Shown here in pieces: positions 9,591 to 22,674 of a DNA stretch of 64,000 nucleotides (position 1 is the stretch's first letter; every line of letters begins with the position of its first letter). A program made the position numbers and the translations under genes. The notes beneath the pieces were generated by a model, which was not told where the DNA came from, searched no databases, and was given only the letters and a program-made list of their open reading frames with translations. Source of the DNA: Whitmania pigra (Eukaryota > Annelida > Clitellata > Hirudinida > Haemopidae); assembly GCA_021613335.1 (NCBI GenBank), contig JAJTWR010000299.1:1376501-1440500 (forward strand), read 5' to 3'.

Positions 9591-12500
9591 CTAGTGTATT
9601 GCCTGTGATGAATTTAAGTCAGTTAACCTGCAAGCGGCAAAAGGTTTTCTGGTGCAAGCCTCCGGATTGTTTTGCCCTTCCTTCCTGGGGAAGCAGCAGT
9701 CTTCATTGCAATCGCCCTCGAATCCGCAGTCGCATTCTTCTGACACGTTGGTCTTTCGATCGACTTCCACAATCCTGTTGCCGCAGAATGCATCTTCCCT
9801 TTCCTTGAAGCAGTTGTAACGACCTCCCACTCCAGTAAAGATCGAATCCAAGTTCTGAAAGAAAGTTCAACCGATTATGGACAGGCAGCAGACGCTAATC
9901 ATTGACTTTGAAAAAACCTGAGTGATATTTCCTATGCTGCAGATAGAGAAGTTGTTGTTGTTTTCTTGGAGGCCAGAAGTTGCACTAGAAAACATGAGGT
10001 AGTTGCCCATCTTGTTGTTCGGATTGACCGATAACGGAACGCAAGTCGGCCCGCTGTCGTGCTATTAAAAATCAAATGAGTATTAAATATTGGGTTCAAA
10101 AAATGACATTTGATACTGGGATAAACTCACAGGCGAACCAAAATTATGGCCAACTTCGTGAGCAAACGTTAGAATAGAAACTTTTAGGGGTACTCTGGAA
10201 TTATAGTTGCACAGAGTCACCATGCCAGTATTCAGACTTTTGTAAACCTGAACATTGTTCTCCAGATATGGCTTCCATCTTTCACAAACCCCTCCACTGC
10301 TTGCTAGAAAATAAAACATCGGATGAAATCAATTACAAATGCAATGGGGGCAATTTTAAATAATTTCTTTATACCTGGAGAACCAACCCAGGCAAGCCCT
10401 ATGGTTCCCTGGGTAAACTGCCTGTACGAGAATACAAAGGCCAGGCAGTACAGATCATGATTTGCGAGAGATTGAATGTTTAAAAAGTTGCTGGCATCCA
10501 GATTAGGTTTACAAAATCCAGAGTTTGGATTTATTTTGCAGTTTTCTGATGAATTTACCTATTGGATGATGCAATGAAATGGAAATTTAAGAAAGAATCA
10601 ATTTAAAAAAAACTAAATTAACTTTCAAGAAGGAAAAAGATGATGACAACAATAGCCTAATAATCATATTTAAAAGCTTATTAATAATGACAATGGTATG
10701 TTAAAAAGACCAAAATGTTACAATAAAAGCAACCAGAACAAGAACAATCGAAGCATAGCCTCAGGACCTGAATTCGATGAACGACAAAATTGAAGCCACT
10801 GTAAGGTCCCATTTTGTCGTAAGCAAACGTGGTCCTGCCGTAAATGCTGTTGATGCCATCGACGTGAGTGGCAAGTAAGGAAGTTATTTCAGCCTTGATT
10901 CTATCAGGGTCCTTAAAATAAAGTTACTAATAGTAGGATTAAGTTGTTACAAATGTGAGGTATGAGGACAAAAATATCAGGCAAATGTTTAAGTAAAAAA
11001 TATGCCATCGTTATTGCAAGTTTACAAAGCAGTTTTGAATGTTCCACCCCTTTGACCATCTTAGTTATGTTGATCTAGCTGCTTTGACACTATGAATCAA
11101 TTTAAAATGATTATCTTCTATGGTTTTATGTTTTTGGCTTTGGGTAAGATCCAAAAGTAATAGGAATACATATCCATTTAATAAATTGGATGATGACGCA
11201 ACATAAGGTTGTACTGTTACATAAGATCTGTCATATCAGAAACATAGAACATGTTCAAATTAGTTATTAAAGTGGTTTTAATAGAATCTTAAAAGTATAT
11301 TTCCTAAAGTTAATTCATCTGCTTTATTGAAACATTTCAATTTCTCTATCAAAATCATCCTGAGTTGTTTGTTGCTGTTGAAATATATCCTAATTTCTTC
11401 TTGTTTTCAATCAAATTTGTTTGAATCAAGCATAAACTAAATGTAAAATATTTTAGCTTCTTTAGCACATCACACAATTGCCCGCTTAGTTTGTGGCCCA
11501 TGATTTAAGGCATTCTTCAAAATAAACTCTCATTTATGGCAAACTCAATCATGACATTTATGCCAAACAAGTTGAAACAAGTCATATGATTTTAATATGA
11601 TGCAACTTGTTCATCCCTATACCAACGAACTGTGCTATGGGACAGAAACATCATCCATAGCATATTATATCAGCAACAAACACTAGATCTATTCAGTTAT
11701 TGAAGAAGGATATTTTTTTGAGCAAATTTATTATTCATCAAAATGAAAGAACAAAGCAAACAAAAACCAACAGGTGGATTAATAAAGAACTAACTCATGG
11801 ATCAGTCTTAAGGAAGCACAAGCCTCTGCTGCCTTCATGGACCCAGAAATATCAATTAATTGAAAGAACAATAATAAACCTCCAGATAAACAACTCATTA
11901 AGAATACCACGAACTAAGTACAATTTAAAGGACAATTTAAGTAATAAATATAATAATATGAAAGGTCCAGTCTGTATCTGATTTTTGATAGATGAATATT
12001 GTATAGTCTAGGTCGTACCATGTTACTGAAAAGAACTTGAGCAAATCTGGAAGATTCTTAATATAAGATAACGTAAAAAGGGCAATTTGCATTAGAAATT
12101 TAATTACCAAATGTAATTAAAACCAGAAAAAGTGATTTAATTAATTGTTGGGTCTTGTATGAATACTCCCACAGTACAGAGCTGAACAGAAACTTTATTA
12201 GCAACCAAAGACTTCAAAACCCTCTCGAACTTGAATTTTGTGCCCCCTTGGACTGAATTCCCCAGTCCTTTTATACTCGAATATGGTGTCACAACAGATT
12301 AAATAACCAATAAAGACAAAAATGACAATATCAACATCAGTGAAAGCAAATTTAAGAAAATATAAGAAATCTCCCTTGTAATTAAAATTATGGTCACAAC
12401 TTTGTTATGTCAGATTATTATTATAATGAGATCATAGACACAATGACTACCACATGACCATATGTCTATTATTAGTTGTTATATCAGGCTTAAATAGAAT

Positions 12501-15436
12501 GTTACGTGACTTAATGTTAATTGATTCATGAAAGAGGAGAACAAGATCTTTTTTCCATTTATTTCAATTTAAAATATTTGGTTTTTTTTATTTTGTTTCA
12601 TCTGTTCACTTAAATAATCATTAAAAAAGAGATTACTGGTTTAAAAAGTCCAAAAAGTGTAAAGCACTGCAAATAATGTGCTTAAATACATTGTTCATCA
12701 TAATGTTGTAATCAGTTAATTACATTGAGTAATGTAACAGATGAAAACTAATTTAAATTAACCTACCTCAAGGAATGGTCGAGAATTAATTTAAATTTGA
12801 AATAATTGATTCAAAAACTCACATAGTTGAAGTTCTTGTTGTAATAATCCCAGAGTGTGTAGTCTGTCTGGAGATAGAGTGAGCACTGCCTCCTTAGATC
12901 AGTAGCCGTTCTTTTCTTCCTGTTCATCTGGTATGAGTATTTGAGCCATCTTTCCTGATAATGTCATTGTTTTGTATTAATTGGGCTATTGCCTGACACA
13001 ATCAATATTAAAACTGAAATGTGCTTGATGGCGGCCAATAAAAACTATGAATAAAAATTATTCATCAGAGCCAACAACAATAAATAGTAAATGTTTCGTG
13101 ATTATTATGATACAATTTTATGTTGATTACCAGCAACCTGGTCGATGTGATATTTAGATGATGGCAACAATGACAAGGCTGATTGCAATGATGATGATGC
13201 TAATGGTTAACAAAGCTAGAAAGATATTTTATTTAATTTACTTATTTTATGTCAGCAAAATGAAGTGTCAAGAATAATCACTAACGAACATAGATATGTG
13301 ATGATATAGGTTATAAAGTGATGTAAGCAGCTAGTAATTAAATCATGTAATTGTAAGACTTTTGTTAAGATCACCGGAAGAGAAAAAGATAAACGAACAC
13401 AAATCTTTACATCTCACACATTCTCACTGACAACATATTGAAATACACATTGATAATTAATACAAATTGAAATACAATTACAACCACCCAGAGATAAAAA
13501 TGATAACTATGATAATTATATTAATTATGATAATCACGTTTGACTGACTTTCTATTTGCCAAATCACCAATTAATATCGACTTCTGGTAGATATTTATCT
13601 CATTCACAAAGTAACCTGATAGGAGCTTCAAGTGAAGGGATGTTTTATACAAAAAATTCTAAGTGTTTTTTGTAAACAACCAGACTCAAATACCTCAGCA
13701 TCTTAGCAACATTTTCCAATTACATTTTTATCAACATATGTTCATAAAAACATTTTTTAATTTGATATTCTTAACATGAAATTCTAAAAAAAAGATGAGG
13801 TATAAGACAATTGAGTGAATCAATCTCATTGTTTAACATTTGTAGACTTAAAAAACAATATTTTTAGATTACAACACATTACATTTGGATGCATTAACTT
13901 GAAGTTATTATTCCTCAAAAATATATTATAAACAGATAAACTCATACAAATAATCATCTGAAGAACATTCAAATAGCTCGGCAAAGTGGAGTATCAAATT
14001 TTCAAATAAAATGCTCCACTGAAAATATGCCAAATATGTTATGATTTCAAATTACACATACTTGATCTCAGAAGCTTTTAACTTAAAAAAATTCATAAAA
14101 AAATAATAGTATAATAATAGTTAAAATTCACCTGTCCATGATTAGTTACATCATCTTTTATCCCTGATTTCTGTACTCTTTCCATCCAAGAATGAACGTT
14201 GTGTTGTGACATTCCGCATCCAGAATGATGCTCTGGAGTCCACCTTTTATTTCTGGAAAATAAGAAAAAGTCTGATGATCATCTCTGATAAAAAAATACC
14301 CTCTAATTATAATTAAAATAAATTGGAACTGTTGTTCTATTTTTATAGGAAACCTTTTCAATTTGTCTGGGTTGTCAACAACATTCTTCTCTGAGTAAAT
14401 GACAGAATGAAAACTCAAAGGCTCTGATAAATAAACTTCTGATTTTTCTACATAAAAAGTTTCGTTTGGAAAGTAAATTCTTCCAGCAAACACTCCATCA
14501 ATTATGGAGCCATGAACATGTGAACCATCCACACCTAAAATCACAAAATCTTCATTTATAAGAAAGCTATCTAGCTGAAAAGAACAATAAAATGATCAAT
14601 GATGATCATTGAATGGGTTATTTTTTCTTTAAATTTGAATAAATTGAATGTAATATTTCAAATCAGGTCAACTCCATAAATCAATATTAAAATGGAAGAT
14701 ATCAAATTACATTATAATCAATTCTGCTGGAATATGAGGTAAACTTTAGTTACCTTCAACAAATCCCTTGTAAATATGAGAAAGATCAAAGGCAGTTGAA
14801 ACTCCATCAAAATACATTTCATCTCCCCCCAATGTATCCAAATCTGGTTTAAGTCTCAACTTGAATAATCTGAGATTCAAATTAATTAGCAAAGAATAAT
14901 TAAATAAATATTGACATTAAAATTGAAGTTATTTGTAATATTATCAAACCTGTTGTGAGAATTGAAATTAAGGTGAAGTAATGAATCAGCTAGAGATCTT
15001 CTTTTCCTGAGATGTTGACTATCAATGGTCTTCTTATTGTAGTTTAATGGCTCAAAGTAGTTTATGTATTCATTTAGATAATTTGAAGGAGCTGAATCAA
15101 AGTATTCAAAAATAAACTTTGGTTAAGTAATCTTTTAGAAACGGTTTAATGGCCTCAAATAAATAGCATGAAGCTAATACAAAATGCTGGAAAATGTAAA
15201 AATAATCAAAACTAGTTAATAATAGGAGTAGTAAATCGTCTCATTTAAACAAGTTAAAATAAAAATTTATTAATTCAGCCATCCTTTTAAAATGCAATCT
15301 ACAAGTCACTGCCTGGTTGTAATAATCACAGAAGACAAAAGTTTGTTAGACATAAAAATTTAAAAGTACTTGAATTGACGACATAGTTCCCAGCGATCCA
15401 AACAAGTACATTAATGAAGTAAAACAAATAAAACAT
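6892..15436 (-). CDS. ADAM10: ADAM10 / Kuzbanian-type disintegrin metalloprotease
   Basis: Type I membrane sheddase; family substrates include Notch. Coding exons (minus): 15436-15370, 15091-14950, 14869-14754, 14534-14354, 14252-14132, 12954-12823, 10911-10768, 10558-10375, 10303-10131, 10061-9918, 9854-9628, 9138-9031, 8939-8855, 8642-8531, 8285-8145, 7894-7755, 7555-7406, and tentatively 6981-6892; phases agree throughout (about 818 residues). The start is the ATG before the signal peptide [16 protein letters not shown]. Visible: prodomain with cysteine-switch HSGCGMS (Cys about 181), furin site RKKR (221-224), zinc site [10 protein letters not shown]+HD split over two exons (about 411-422), Met-turn [11 protein letters not shown], disintegrin-like CGNRIVE and ECDCG, Cys-rich region ending [29 protein letters not shown], then the ADAM10 signature [10 protein letters not shown] and a basic tail. 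[12 protein letters not shown] and HTPSSNPKL single out ADAM10 over ADAM17. All catalytic residues are present. The last exon is uncertain: reading through 7406 would end at 7325 with an odd hydrophobic tail. Confidence 0.95.
8000..8100. repeat. (ATT/GTT)n microsatellite in an ADAM10 intron
   Basis: Imperfect runs of ATT, GTT and ACT triplets, inside the intron between exons 8285-8145 and 7894-7755. Confidence 0.75.
8940..9030 (-). other. AT-AC (U12-type) intron in the ADAM10 gene
   Basis: Between exons 9138-9031 and 8939-8855 no GT-AG pair keeps the frame. On the minus strand the intron begins ATATCCTTTT (9030-9021), the consensus U12 AT-AC donor. It contains TTCCTTAAC (8959-8951), the consensus U12 branch site, and ends TTTTTTAC (8941-8940). 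The branch A lies about 10-12 bases before the AC, the normal U12 spacing. Splicing here restores CNGMQAKCP, matching the conserved CNGxxAxCP block of ADAM10. Confidence 0.85.
9318..9592. repeat. (ATC)n, (AAC)n and (AAT)n microsatellites in an ADAM10 intron
   Basis: An (ATC)n run at about 9318-9350, then an AAT/AAC run with a nearly pure (AAC)n core and (AAT)n tail at about 9484-9592, just downstream of exon 9854-9628 on the gene's own strand. Confidence 0.85.
12146..12296 (-). mobile_element. Solo LTR of a small LTR retrotransposon
   Basis: About 151 bp with perfect 5-bp terminal inverted repeats TGTTG...CAACA. Read on the minus strand it starts TGTTGTGACACC, has a TATA-like GTATAAAAGG about 20 bases in, an AATAAA signal in CTAATAAAGTTTC, and ends ACCCAACA, which is U3-R-U5 order. 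No internal coding region is attached, so it is a solo LTR or a very short TRIM-like element. I could not see a clear target-site duplication in the AT-rich flanks. It sits in the ADAM10 intron between exons 12954-12823 and 10911-10768, in the same orientation as the gene. Confidence 0.65.
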
Positions 15437-17572
15437 GATTTCTAAATTAAGTTCCGTAACAAATAAATGAGGAAGCGCGATCTCGAGTCTTTCGCAACAA
15501 CATAACCAATTAAATTGGTCGGTGAGCAATGCTGTACAGGTATCCTTTTGGTTTCAAAACCCTCGTTCAAATTTAAAACAGCAACTTTAAATTAAAATTC
15601 ATGTATTTTAAAATATTTGTAAGTAAACTATTAGCTTGCTACCTACTGCATGAAGATTTAGGCAAACTTTAATAAGAAGACTATTAAAAGACAAAAAGTA
15701 AAAAATTTATTGCTTTTTTGGGCGGGTTCCTCCTCAAAATGTCTTGTTTGATAATAAAATATCTTGTCTATCTAGGCTTAATTCCAATTAATGCTTAAAG
15801 TCTACAAAAACAAACTCCGAAAAATGTTACTTAATCAAGTTTAACTTGAGAAAAATGTTGCTCTAATTTTGTCTCTAATGACATAGTGAATATTTAATAA
15901 TAATTTAAACGACTGTTTGAATTGAGGTAAATTCGAAATAAAGCGGTCCAATAACATCTAATCTGCTGTTTTTTTTTATTAGATATATATAGAGATATGC
16001 ATATGATGTCAAAAATATCGTAACTCATACTATATCATGTGATAGTAAAAACATATATGACCATCATTTATAATGTTATTAATATAATTGTTTTAATTAA
16101 ACATCTGTTTTTTCCATGAAACACTTATACGTCATTTGTGGGGAGTTTCATCGTTTTAAGTTGTTTGAGGGTTTGTCCCCACTCTCGAAAAAGCTAAAAT
16201 AGTGTCCATGATGAAGAAGCAGTGACGTAATTTGGAAGAGACAGGGGAGGCCGCAAAAAAAGGTCATTTCCCGTGCTTTACGATGGTTTGCCTTCCCTCC
16301 TCCTTCTGACTTTTGGTTAGTCTCAAAAAAAGGTCGTCTCCGCAAGTTGTGAGGGTTTGCCCTCCCTTGGAAAAAACTGTAATGACGTCCCTGTGGAATA
16401 GCAAATAAAAAAAAGAATTGATAATAATAAAGAAAACAAACATAGAATACAAAGCTACCAGTTTTGGATTTAAGGGTGGTCTGGATGTGCTAAGAGTCCC
16501 CACCAACCCCGAAACTTAGTTTTTGCCTGTCAAAAGATGATTTGTGAGCCTTCCCTCTGAACATAGTGAGATCTAATAGCGACCACTTGCAATTTCAATA
16601 AACAAAATCCTGCCTAGCGCTGCTGTGGAAAAGTATCCGTTATCTGCAATTCCAATGTCAGATATACTTTGGCGACAAGGGCCATGGCCATTCCCATCCT
16701 ATGGTAAATATAATTAAAAATTTGGTAAATCTATTATAAAATAAAATAAATAGCAAATTTTAATTAAAATTTAAAAATATATATTTTAATTTAGTTTTTT
16801 TTTAATTATTTCAATAATTTACCGCTTTCGGCAAAAATTCTAGTAGTTGTGCCTCTCCCCTAATTCCGTCTACTGGTTCCAATGTGTGCCCCCCTCCAAC
16901 GCCAAAGTATTCCAGATCCTCCCTTTCATGGCGAACAAATATTCATTCGAGCACTGAGCGCAGCAACATTGCTAATACTAGTCGTCAACACGAAGAATGT
17001 CTTTCCCATAGCAAAGCACCATCAAGAGATTCGAGAATATCATATGAGATCAGCGGTTCTTTTATCTGCTTGTTCTTTTCTATATTGCAAATTGAGCAGT
17101 CCAATGTCTCGCAGCATATCCGGGCAATCCCTTTGCGCTTATTTATTTTATTTACCCCTAAGTGTCTTTTTTGATTTCGTCAGCAAGTGCTTCTATCAAT
17201 CTTGAATCATTGCACATCAGGACCTGACGGAGTTTTCATGACTCTATGTACAGGGTGCTGGCTTCCCTAAGGCACCTTGACTTTTGACTTGCTTTCGATA
17301 TTTCTCAAATTTTAGCCCTTTAAAAATCCATTGTTTTGTGCTAGATTTTTTTATGTTACATAATTTTCAATTTCGTAACTAAGACATTAATTATTTAAAA
17401 AAATAAAAATATTCTAAAAACATCATAACAATTAATTGAAGTTTTGCGTTTAATTATAAAAAATTAAGATATCACTTGATATCCAATTATACATTATATC
17501 TTATATTAAGATGTGGTTAAATGTTGTTTGTTGTTCTTCATCAGCAATCGGCTGAGATGTTTTAGCTTCAAA
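15437..17572. other. Head-to-head intergenic region between ADAM10 and MAP2K7
   Basis: Should contain both promoters; I could not pick out a confident TATA box or start site. At about 16145-16400 there are degenerate copies of a motif like GAGGGTTTGCCCTCCC with AAAAAAAGGTC spacers, probably an old dispersed repeat. Around 16880-17200 is a more GC-rich patch with two overlapping frames, neither showing a recognisable domain. Confidence 0.5.
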
Positions 17573-20500
17573 ATGGCTACCTCGCTCCAAAACAAGATTG
17601 ACGATTTGGAAGCGCGCTTTAAAGCAGAATCATTGGAAGATGGTCGCGTAAAAAATGACTCAGACTTTTCTGAAAAGAAAAATGACCGGTCTTCCAAATC
17701 TGTCAACTTTAGCCTGGCCAGCCCTTCTCCCAGACGTCCAAAGCCTAGTTTGTGTATTTAATTACAAACTAATTATGATTTGCATATTTTACTTCGGGCG
17801 GTTTTTAATTTTCTTTATATAAGCAACATTCTTTGAATGGTATTGTTTTAAAAGCAAATTGAATGGCTCTGATCAAGCCTAGACTAGTAATTTGCTACTC
17901 TAGTAGGTTGAATATATTTTAGATTTTTTTCAGCTTGAATCTGTCTGCTTAGTTTGTGGCTTGATAGAATTAGTAATTTGTGCCAATTCTTCTCTTGTTC
18001 TTAATTGCATTTTGATTTTCAAGGATTTAACACTTTTGTAAATCTAAGTTCTCAGTCTCACTTCTTACTTTTTTTTTTATATAATGGTGATTTTCATGGC
18101 TGAATAGAAAAGGTGTCATTTAATCCATACAAAATTCTTATGGCATATATTGTTTGATTGCCAGCTAGCATTCAGTTAACTTAATGGAGACCAGGGTTAT
18201 TAATAATTTTATTAACATTTTTCTTCAGTGTTCCCTAGCAGTGATGCACCATTCTTTCACAAGACTGTAACCACTTCTCAATCGATTCCAAAAACGTTAA
18301 ATGAAAGTGTTCCTCAAAACAGTCAGAAATTAGAAATGCAGAGACCGGCACCTAAACAGACGGTTCCCGGCACTCCTCGGAAATCTTTCGGTTCGAGCGG
18401 CAACTGCAACGAAGTCAACGGCTCTCCTAGTCACAGTTTGGTCTCTACGCCTCCTAAGGCATGTTTTCAACTCGAAACTCCGAGTCCAGGAAACGAATTA
18501 TTTAACAATGCAGAGAACTGGAGGAGCTTCTCCATAGGCAACAATTCACATCCTCCGGAGTCCGGCATCGCGAGGCCCGGGTCCGCGGGGAGTTTGGGCG
18601 TGCTGAGCTTCGGTGCGGGTCGCAAGCGTCAGGTGTTCAACTTTCCGTCCTCTCATCCCACTCAGAAGTCTCACGACAGGTTTTGGGGCAATTGTCATTT
18701 GAAGTGTTAAACAACTATAACAAGCAAATTAGTTGCAAGCTAATTCTATCCAGCTGTTTTACAGCATTTATTTTTTTAAGATGTTTTTTAATAGACGATT
18801 CATTCGGATGCTTTTGCATTGATTTTCCAGTATTGAAATTGAACAAAAGTACACGGAAATAATGAAGTCTGCTGGGAGGTTAACCATTAATGACAAAGTG
18901 AGCCATGCTTTTTATACTTCTCAAGATCAAATTTGTATATTACATAACCCATAATCCGATTCATAACTTTTTGCTTATTATCAATAATTTATACTTTATT
19001 TGAAGACAAGTACTTTTTCATAGTATATTTTTTGTTTAAGCATTATTCATTAGAATACATGAGGATTTTTAATGTGATTGAGAAAAGAATTTTTGAATTT
19101 AGTAAACATGAATTGTTTTCTGCTGGTTTGATATTATTATTTTACTACAAATTTTACATGCTTTGATTTGTTATGCTTTGCCTTTTGAGATGTTATGTTG
19201 TGTTACTCGTGATGCGAGGGGAATGTGATGATAAAACATCTCATATCATTCGCTCGTTACCTCTGGTGGTGATGATGAGCATTGTAAGCGTGTTTTCCTG
19301 GTCTCGATTGCATCATAAATACAACTCTTCCCATAAAAATTGTTTTATCATCAGATTATAATTTAGATAAGAAGCAGCCTACTCTGGTGCTTTTTATTGT
19401 GTGCTTCTGCGCAACTTGTTCGAGATGTGTATTGAGAATTATGACGATATTTAAGCATTGTTTCTTGACGTGAAATTTATGATAGAAATTCTTTAGCTTA
19501 TAAAACTTTTTATCTCGATGACTGAATGATCAATGCTTACAAAAGATACCTGAAAACATGCTGTTGGCTATTTTTGAATATTATTAGCTGGTTGTTATGT
19601 AGAGCTAACACCTGATGCTGAGTCAGTAGATGATGCAAAAACATCTGCTGTTCGTATCAAGATTAATGGTCATCTTTGTCGGTGAATAAAAGCTCCCCGT
19701 TGGAGATCAGAAATCGGTGTCTAGCTGAATAACCATAGTTCAAACTACCACTCATGCACTACCACCTGTTTATCATATCGGGAAAAGAGGTTGATCAAAT
19801 GAATGTGATGAATGTACAAATATTGTTTATTGCAACATTATTTTCGATGAATTGCTTCTTTTTCATTTGAGATGTTTTACGGTGCTGTTGCAGGTGATAC
19901 CGACTGACATCAGAGAAATGGAGCCTCTGGGGGAGCTAGGCCACGGCACTTGCGGTCATGTGATCAAGATGGTTCACAGACCCACTCTAACTGTAATGGC
20001 TGTCAAGGTTTTGTGAATTTCAATGTTTTATTTTACATTATTTTTTTAATGAATTGCTTTAGAATGTGGTTAACTTTGATAGACTGATTTGCACTGTTGG
20101 ATATTTTTAATAAATAATTGGTTGTGAATTTTTTATTCTAAATTATTCTCAGCAAATGAGGAGATCAGGAAACAGTGAGGAAAATAAAAGGATAATTATG
20201 GACTTGGATGTTGTCATGAAATGCCACAGCTGTCCTTACATTGTTCTCTGTATTGGAACTTTTATTACAACTGTAGGTGGCGCTTTTTTTATCACAAAAT
20301 TTGCTTTATTTTCTTCATCACTGCCATTTTGAGGGATATTTAGATTAAATTTCCTGCTTTGTTTAGTGCTATCATTGACTGTTTTAGACTGATGTTTGGA
20401 TTTGCATGGAACTCATGGCTACATGTCTTGATAAGCTCATGAAGAAACTTGGGGAACCTTTTCCTGAGAAGATTATTGGAAAAATTACTGTTGCTGTGAG

Positions 20501-22674
20501 ATTTTTTCCAACCACAAATATTAATTGATTTAATTGAATGATTGTTTGATTGCACATCTCACATTTTTTTATATAAGATAATCAGTTTTATTTCAGACAG
20601 TAAATGCCTTGCATTACCTCAAAGAAGAACATGGTGTTATACATAGAGGTAAGCGTGGTCGTCGACCAATAAAAATATCAAAATCAAATCCGAATGAATG
20701 TCGAAAATTTGATGCACATGTTCATTTACAGATGTGAAGCCTTCGAACATCTTATTGGACGAGAGAGGTGCAATCAAGCTGTGCGATTTTGGTATCAGCG
20801 GACGTCTTGTCGATTCCAAAGCCAAAACGAGGAGCGCCGGTTGTGCAGCGTACATGGCCGTGAGTATAAATTTCATTTCTGTGTTTCTGGGTGTAAGAGA
20901 TTCTCGCATGGCTGGATAGGTTTCTTTGCCATGGTTACTTGGTAAGTAGCCATTGTAAGAAGTAGAATCTAATTTTAGATTGTTGCAAGTCTGACAACAG
21001 ATGGTTGAAGTATTTATTGATGGAAAGTTATAAAAATGACTTAATGTTGCAATTCACTTTCCGCAGCCCGAAAGGATCGACCCACCGGATCCAAGCAAGC
21101 CCGATTACGACATCCGGGCTGACGTGTGGAGTCTTGGACTCACTCTGGTTTGTCTGTTTTGTTGACTTATTTTTCTTCTTTATATAATGAATCTTTATCA
21201 TTGAAATATATTATGACTTTAATTTATAACTGAAATGTTTTGTTATGCTTATATTTTCAAATGTAGTGAATACCACCTATTAAAATATTTGTAGGTGGAG
21301 CTGGCTACTGGTGAATTTCCCTACAAGGATTGCAAGACAGACTTTGAGGTGCTCACAAAAGTTCTTCACGATGAGCAGCCTCGCTTGCCTCCAACTCGAG
21401 GATTTTCTATGGACTTTGAGCATTTCGTTAATCTTTGGTAAGTTTTTTGCATGTTTGAGTAAACAAATGGATAAACTGATAATTCTTCTTTTGCTTCTTT
21501 TTCTCGCAGCCTGGCTAAAGATTATACTCTCAGACCAAAGTACCAGAAACTACTAGTTAGCTTTTTGTGACAAAAGCATTAAAATGATGATATCATTAAC
21601 TTCAGTTACTTTTTTCAGGATCACAATTTTGTTAAGAGATATACTGGCTTAAATGTGGATGTGGCAGCGTGGTATGCTGAGATTCCAAAGAGGATCAATT
21701 GTGATGCTACCAAATTCGACAAATGTTCAGGGCAGGTCGAAGGTCACCAGGACCCTTCCGCGTCCTTTTTCTGCAGCTCGTCGAATGCCCTGCTTCAGTC
21801 TCCTGTCGCTAACAAAAGGCCCAGCACTGCCGGTGCCCAGCAAAGCAACTCCACTAGTCCGTTTTCCAACCTGCAACCTCACGTTGGCCTTCAAGCGGCC
21901 AATAAACGACAACCGGTCGCCATGCCTCCCTCGTCATTCGTCTCATCTAATTCTACCTCTTCGTCCCCAATCCTCTATTCACATCCTGATCTTAAGAGAT
22001 TTGATCCTTTGTGCTCAGATCTGCCCACTCCTGCCTCCACTTGGTCCCCATGGTCTTCACCATCCTCTTGGTCTTCTCCATCATCTTCATCTTCAGCTGG
22101 AGCAGCATTCTGCATTTCCACACCATCTTCTGTGCCACATTCGTGCTCTCCTTCGACTTCGACTTACTACTCTCATTCGAGAATCTCGTCACCGTATAAG
22201 TCCCCTCCCTCTTCCACGTATTCCTCGTCTCTTTTCGTTCCTCAGTATCATCATTCTCCAATGCTCGGACGACAACTTTCGTATGGTTCGAACAACAATG
22301 CTGCCGTCGCTTCCTCTCACGTTTCTCAGCTGGTCATGCCTCCCTTCGAACACTCTCAACTCTCTGCACGTTCCGCAGTTCCTGCCCCTCTACAGAGTGC
22401 TGGCGTTTGGTCGCACGATTCGCAGTTACCGAGATCGGAGTCGAGCAAACCTCTCGTTGCTACGTCGACGAGCATCGTGCTGGCTCGTCCTCGTGGCAGG
22501 CCGCTGATGACTTCCTCCTTGTCCTTCGTGCAAGGCGATTACACTGCTCCAACCACCACCAGCTCTTTTTCATTTTCGCCATCTCATTTTCAGTCTCCAA
22601 AGTCTGAAGTTCTGAGCTCTAACAGTCAACAAAGTAACCAAGGATTGAGCTTTTCATTTTACAAACCTTTCTAA
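17573..22674 (+). CDS. MAP2K7: MAP kinase kinase 7 (JNK kinase; hemipterous-like)
   Basis: Dual-specificity cytoplasmic kinase that phosphorylates and activates JNK. Exons: 17573-17747, 18229-18679, 18831-18897, 19894-20007, 20153-20272, 20388-20495, 20597-20648, 20732-20859, 21067-21147, 21295-21437, 21510-21555, 21619-22674; all phases fit (846 residues). The start is the ATG of [16 protein letters not shown], matching the helical N-terminus of MKK7. Landmarks: Gly-rich loop GHGTCGHV (247-254), VIB Lys in MAVK (269), HRD 361-363, [11 protein letters not shown] 381-383, activation loop [18 protein letters not shown] with the two phospho-acceptors Ser391 and Thr395, and the post-kinase docking segment [18 protein letters not shown] (about 497-514). 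The activation loop DSKAKT identifies MKK7 rather than MKK4 or MKK3/6. Both the N-terminal region (about 230 residues) and the Ser/Pro/Thr-rich tail (about 325 residues) are longer than in the human protein; the tail recalls Drosophila Hep. Confidence 0.95.
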
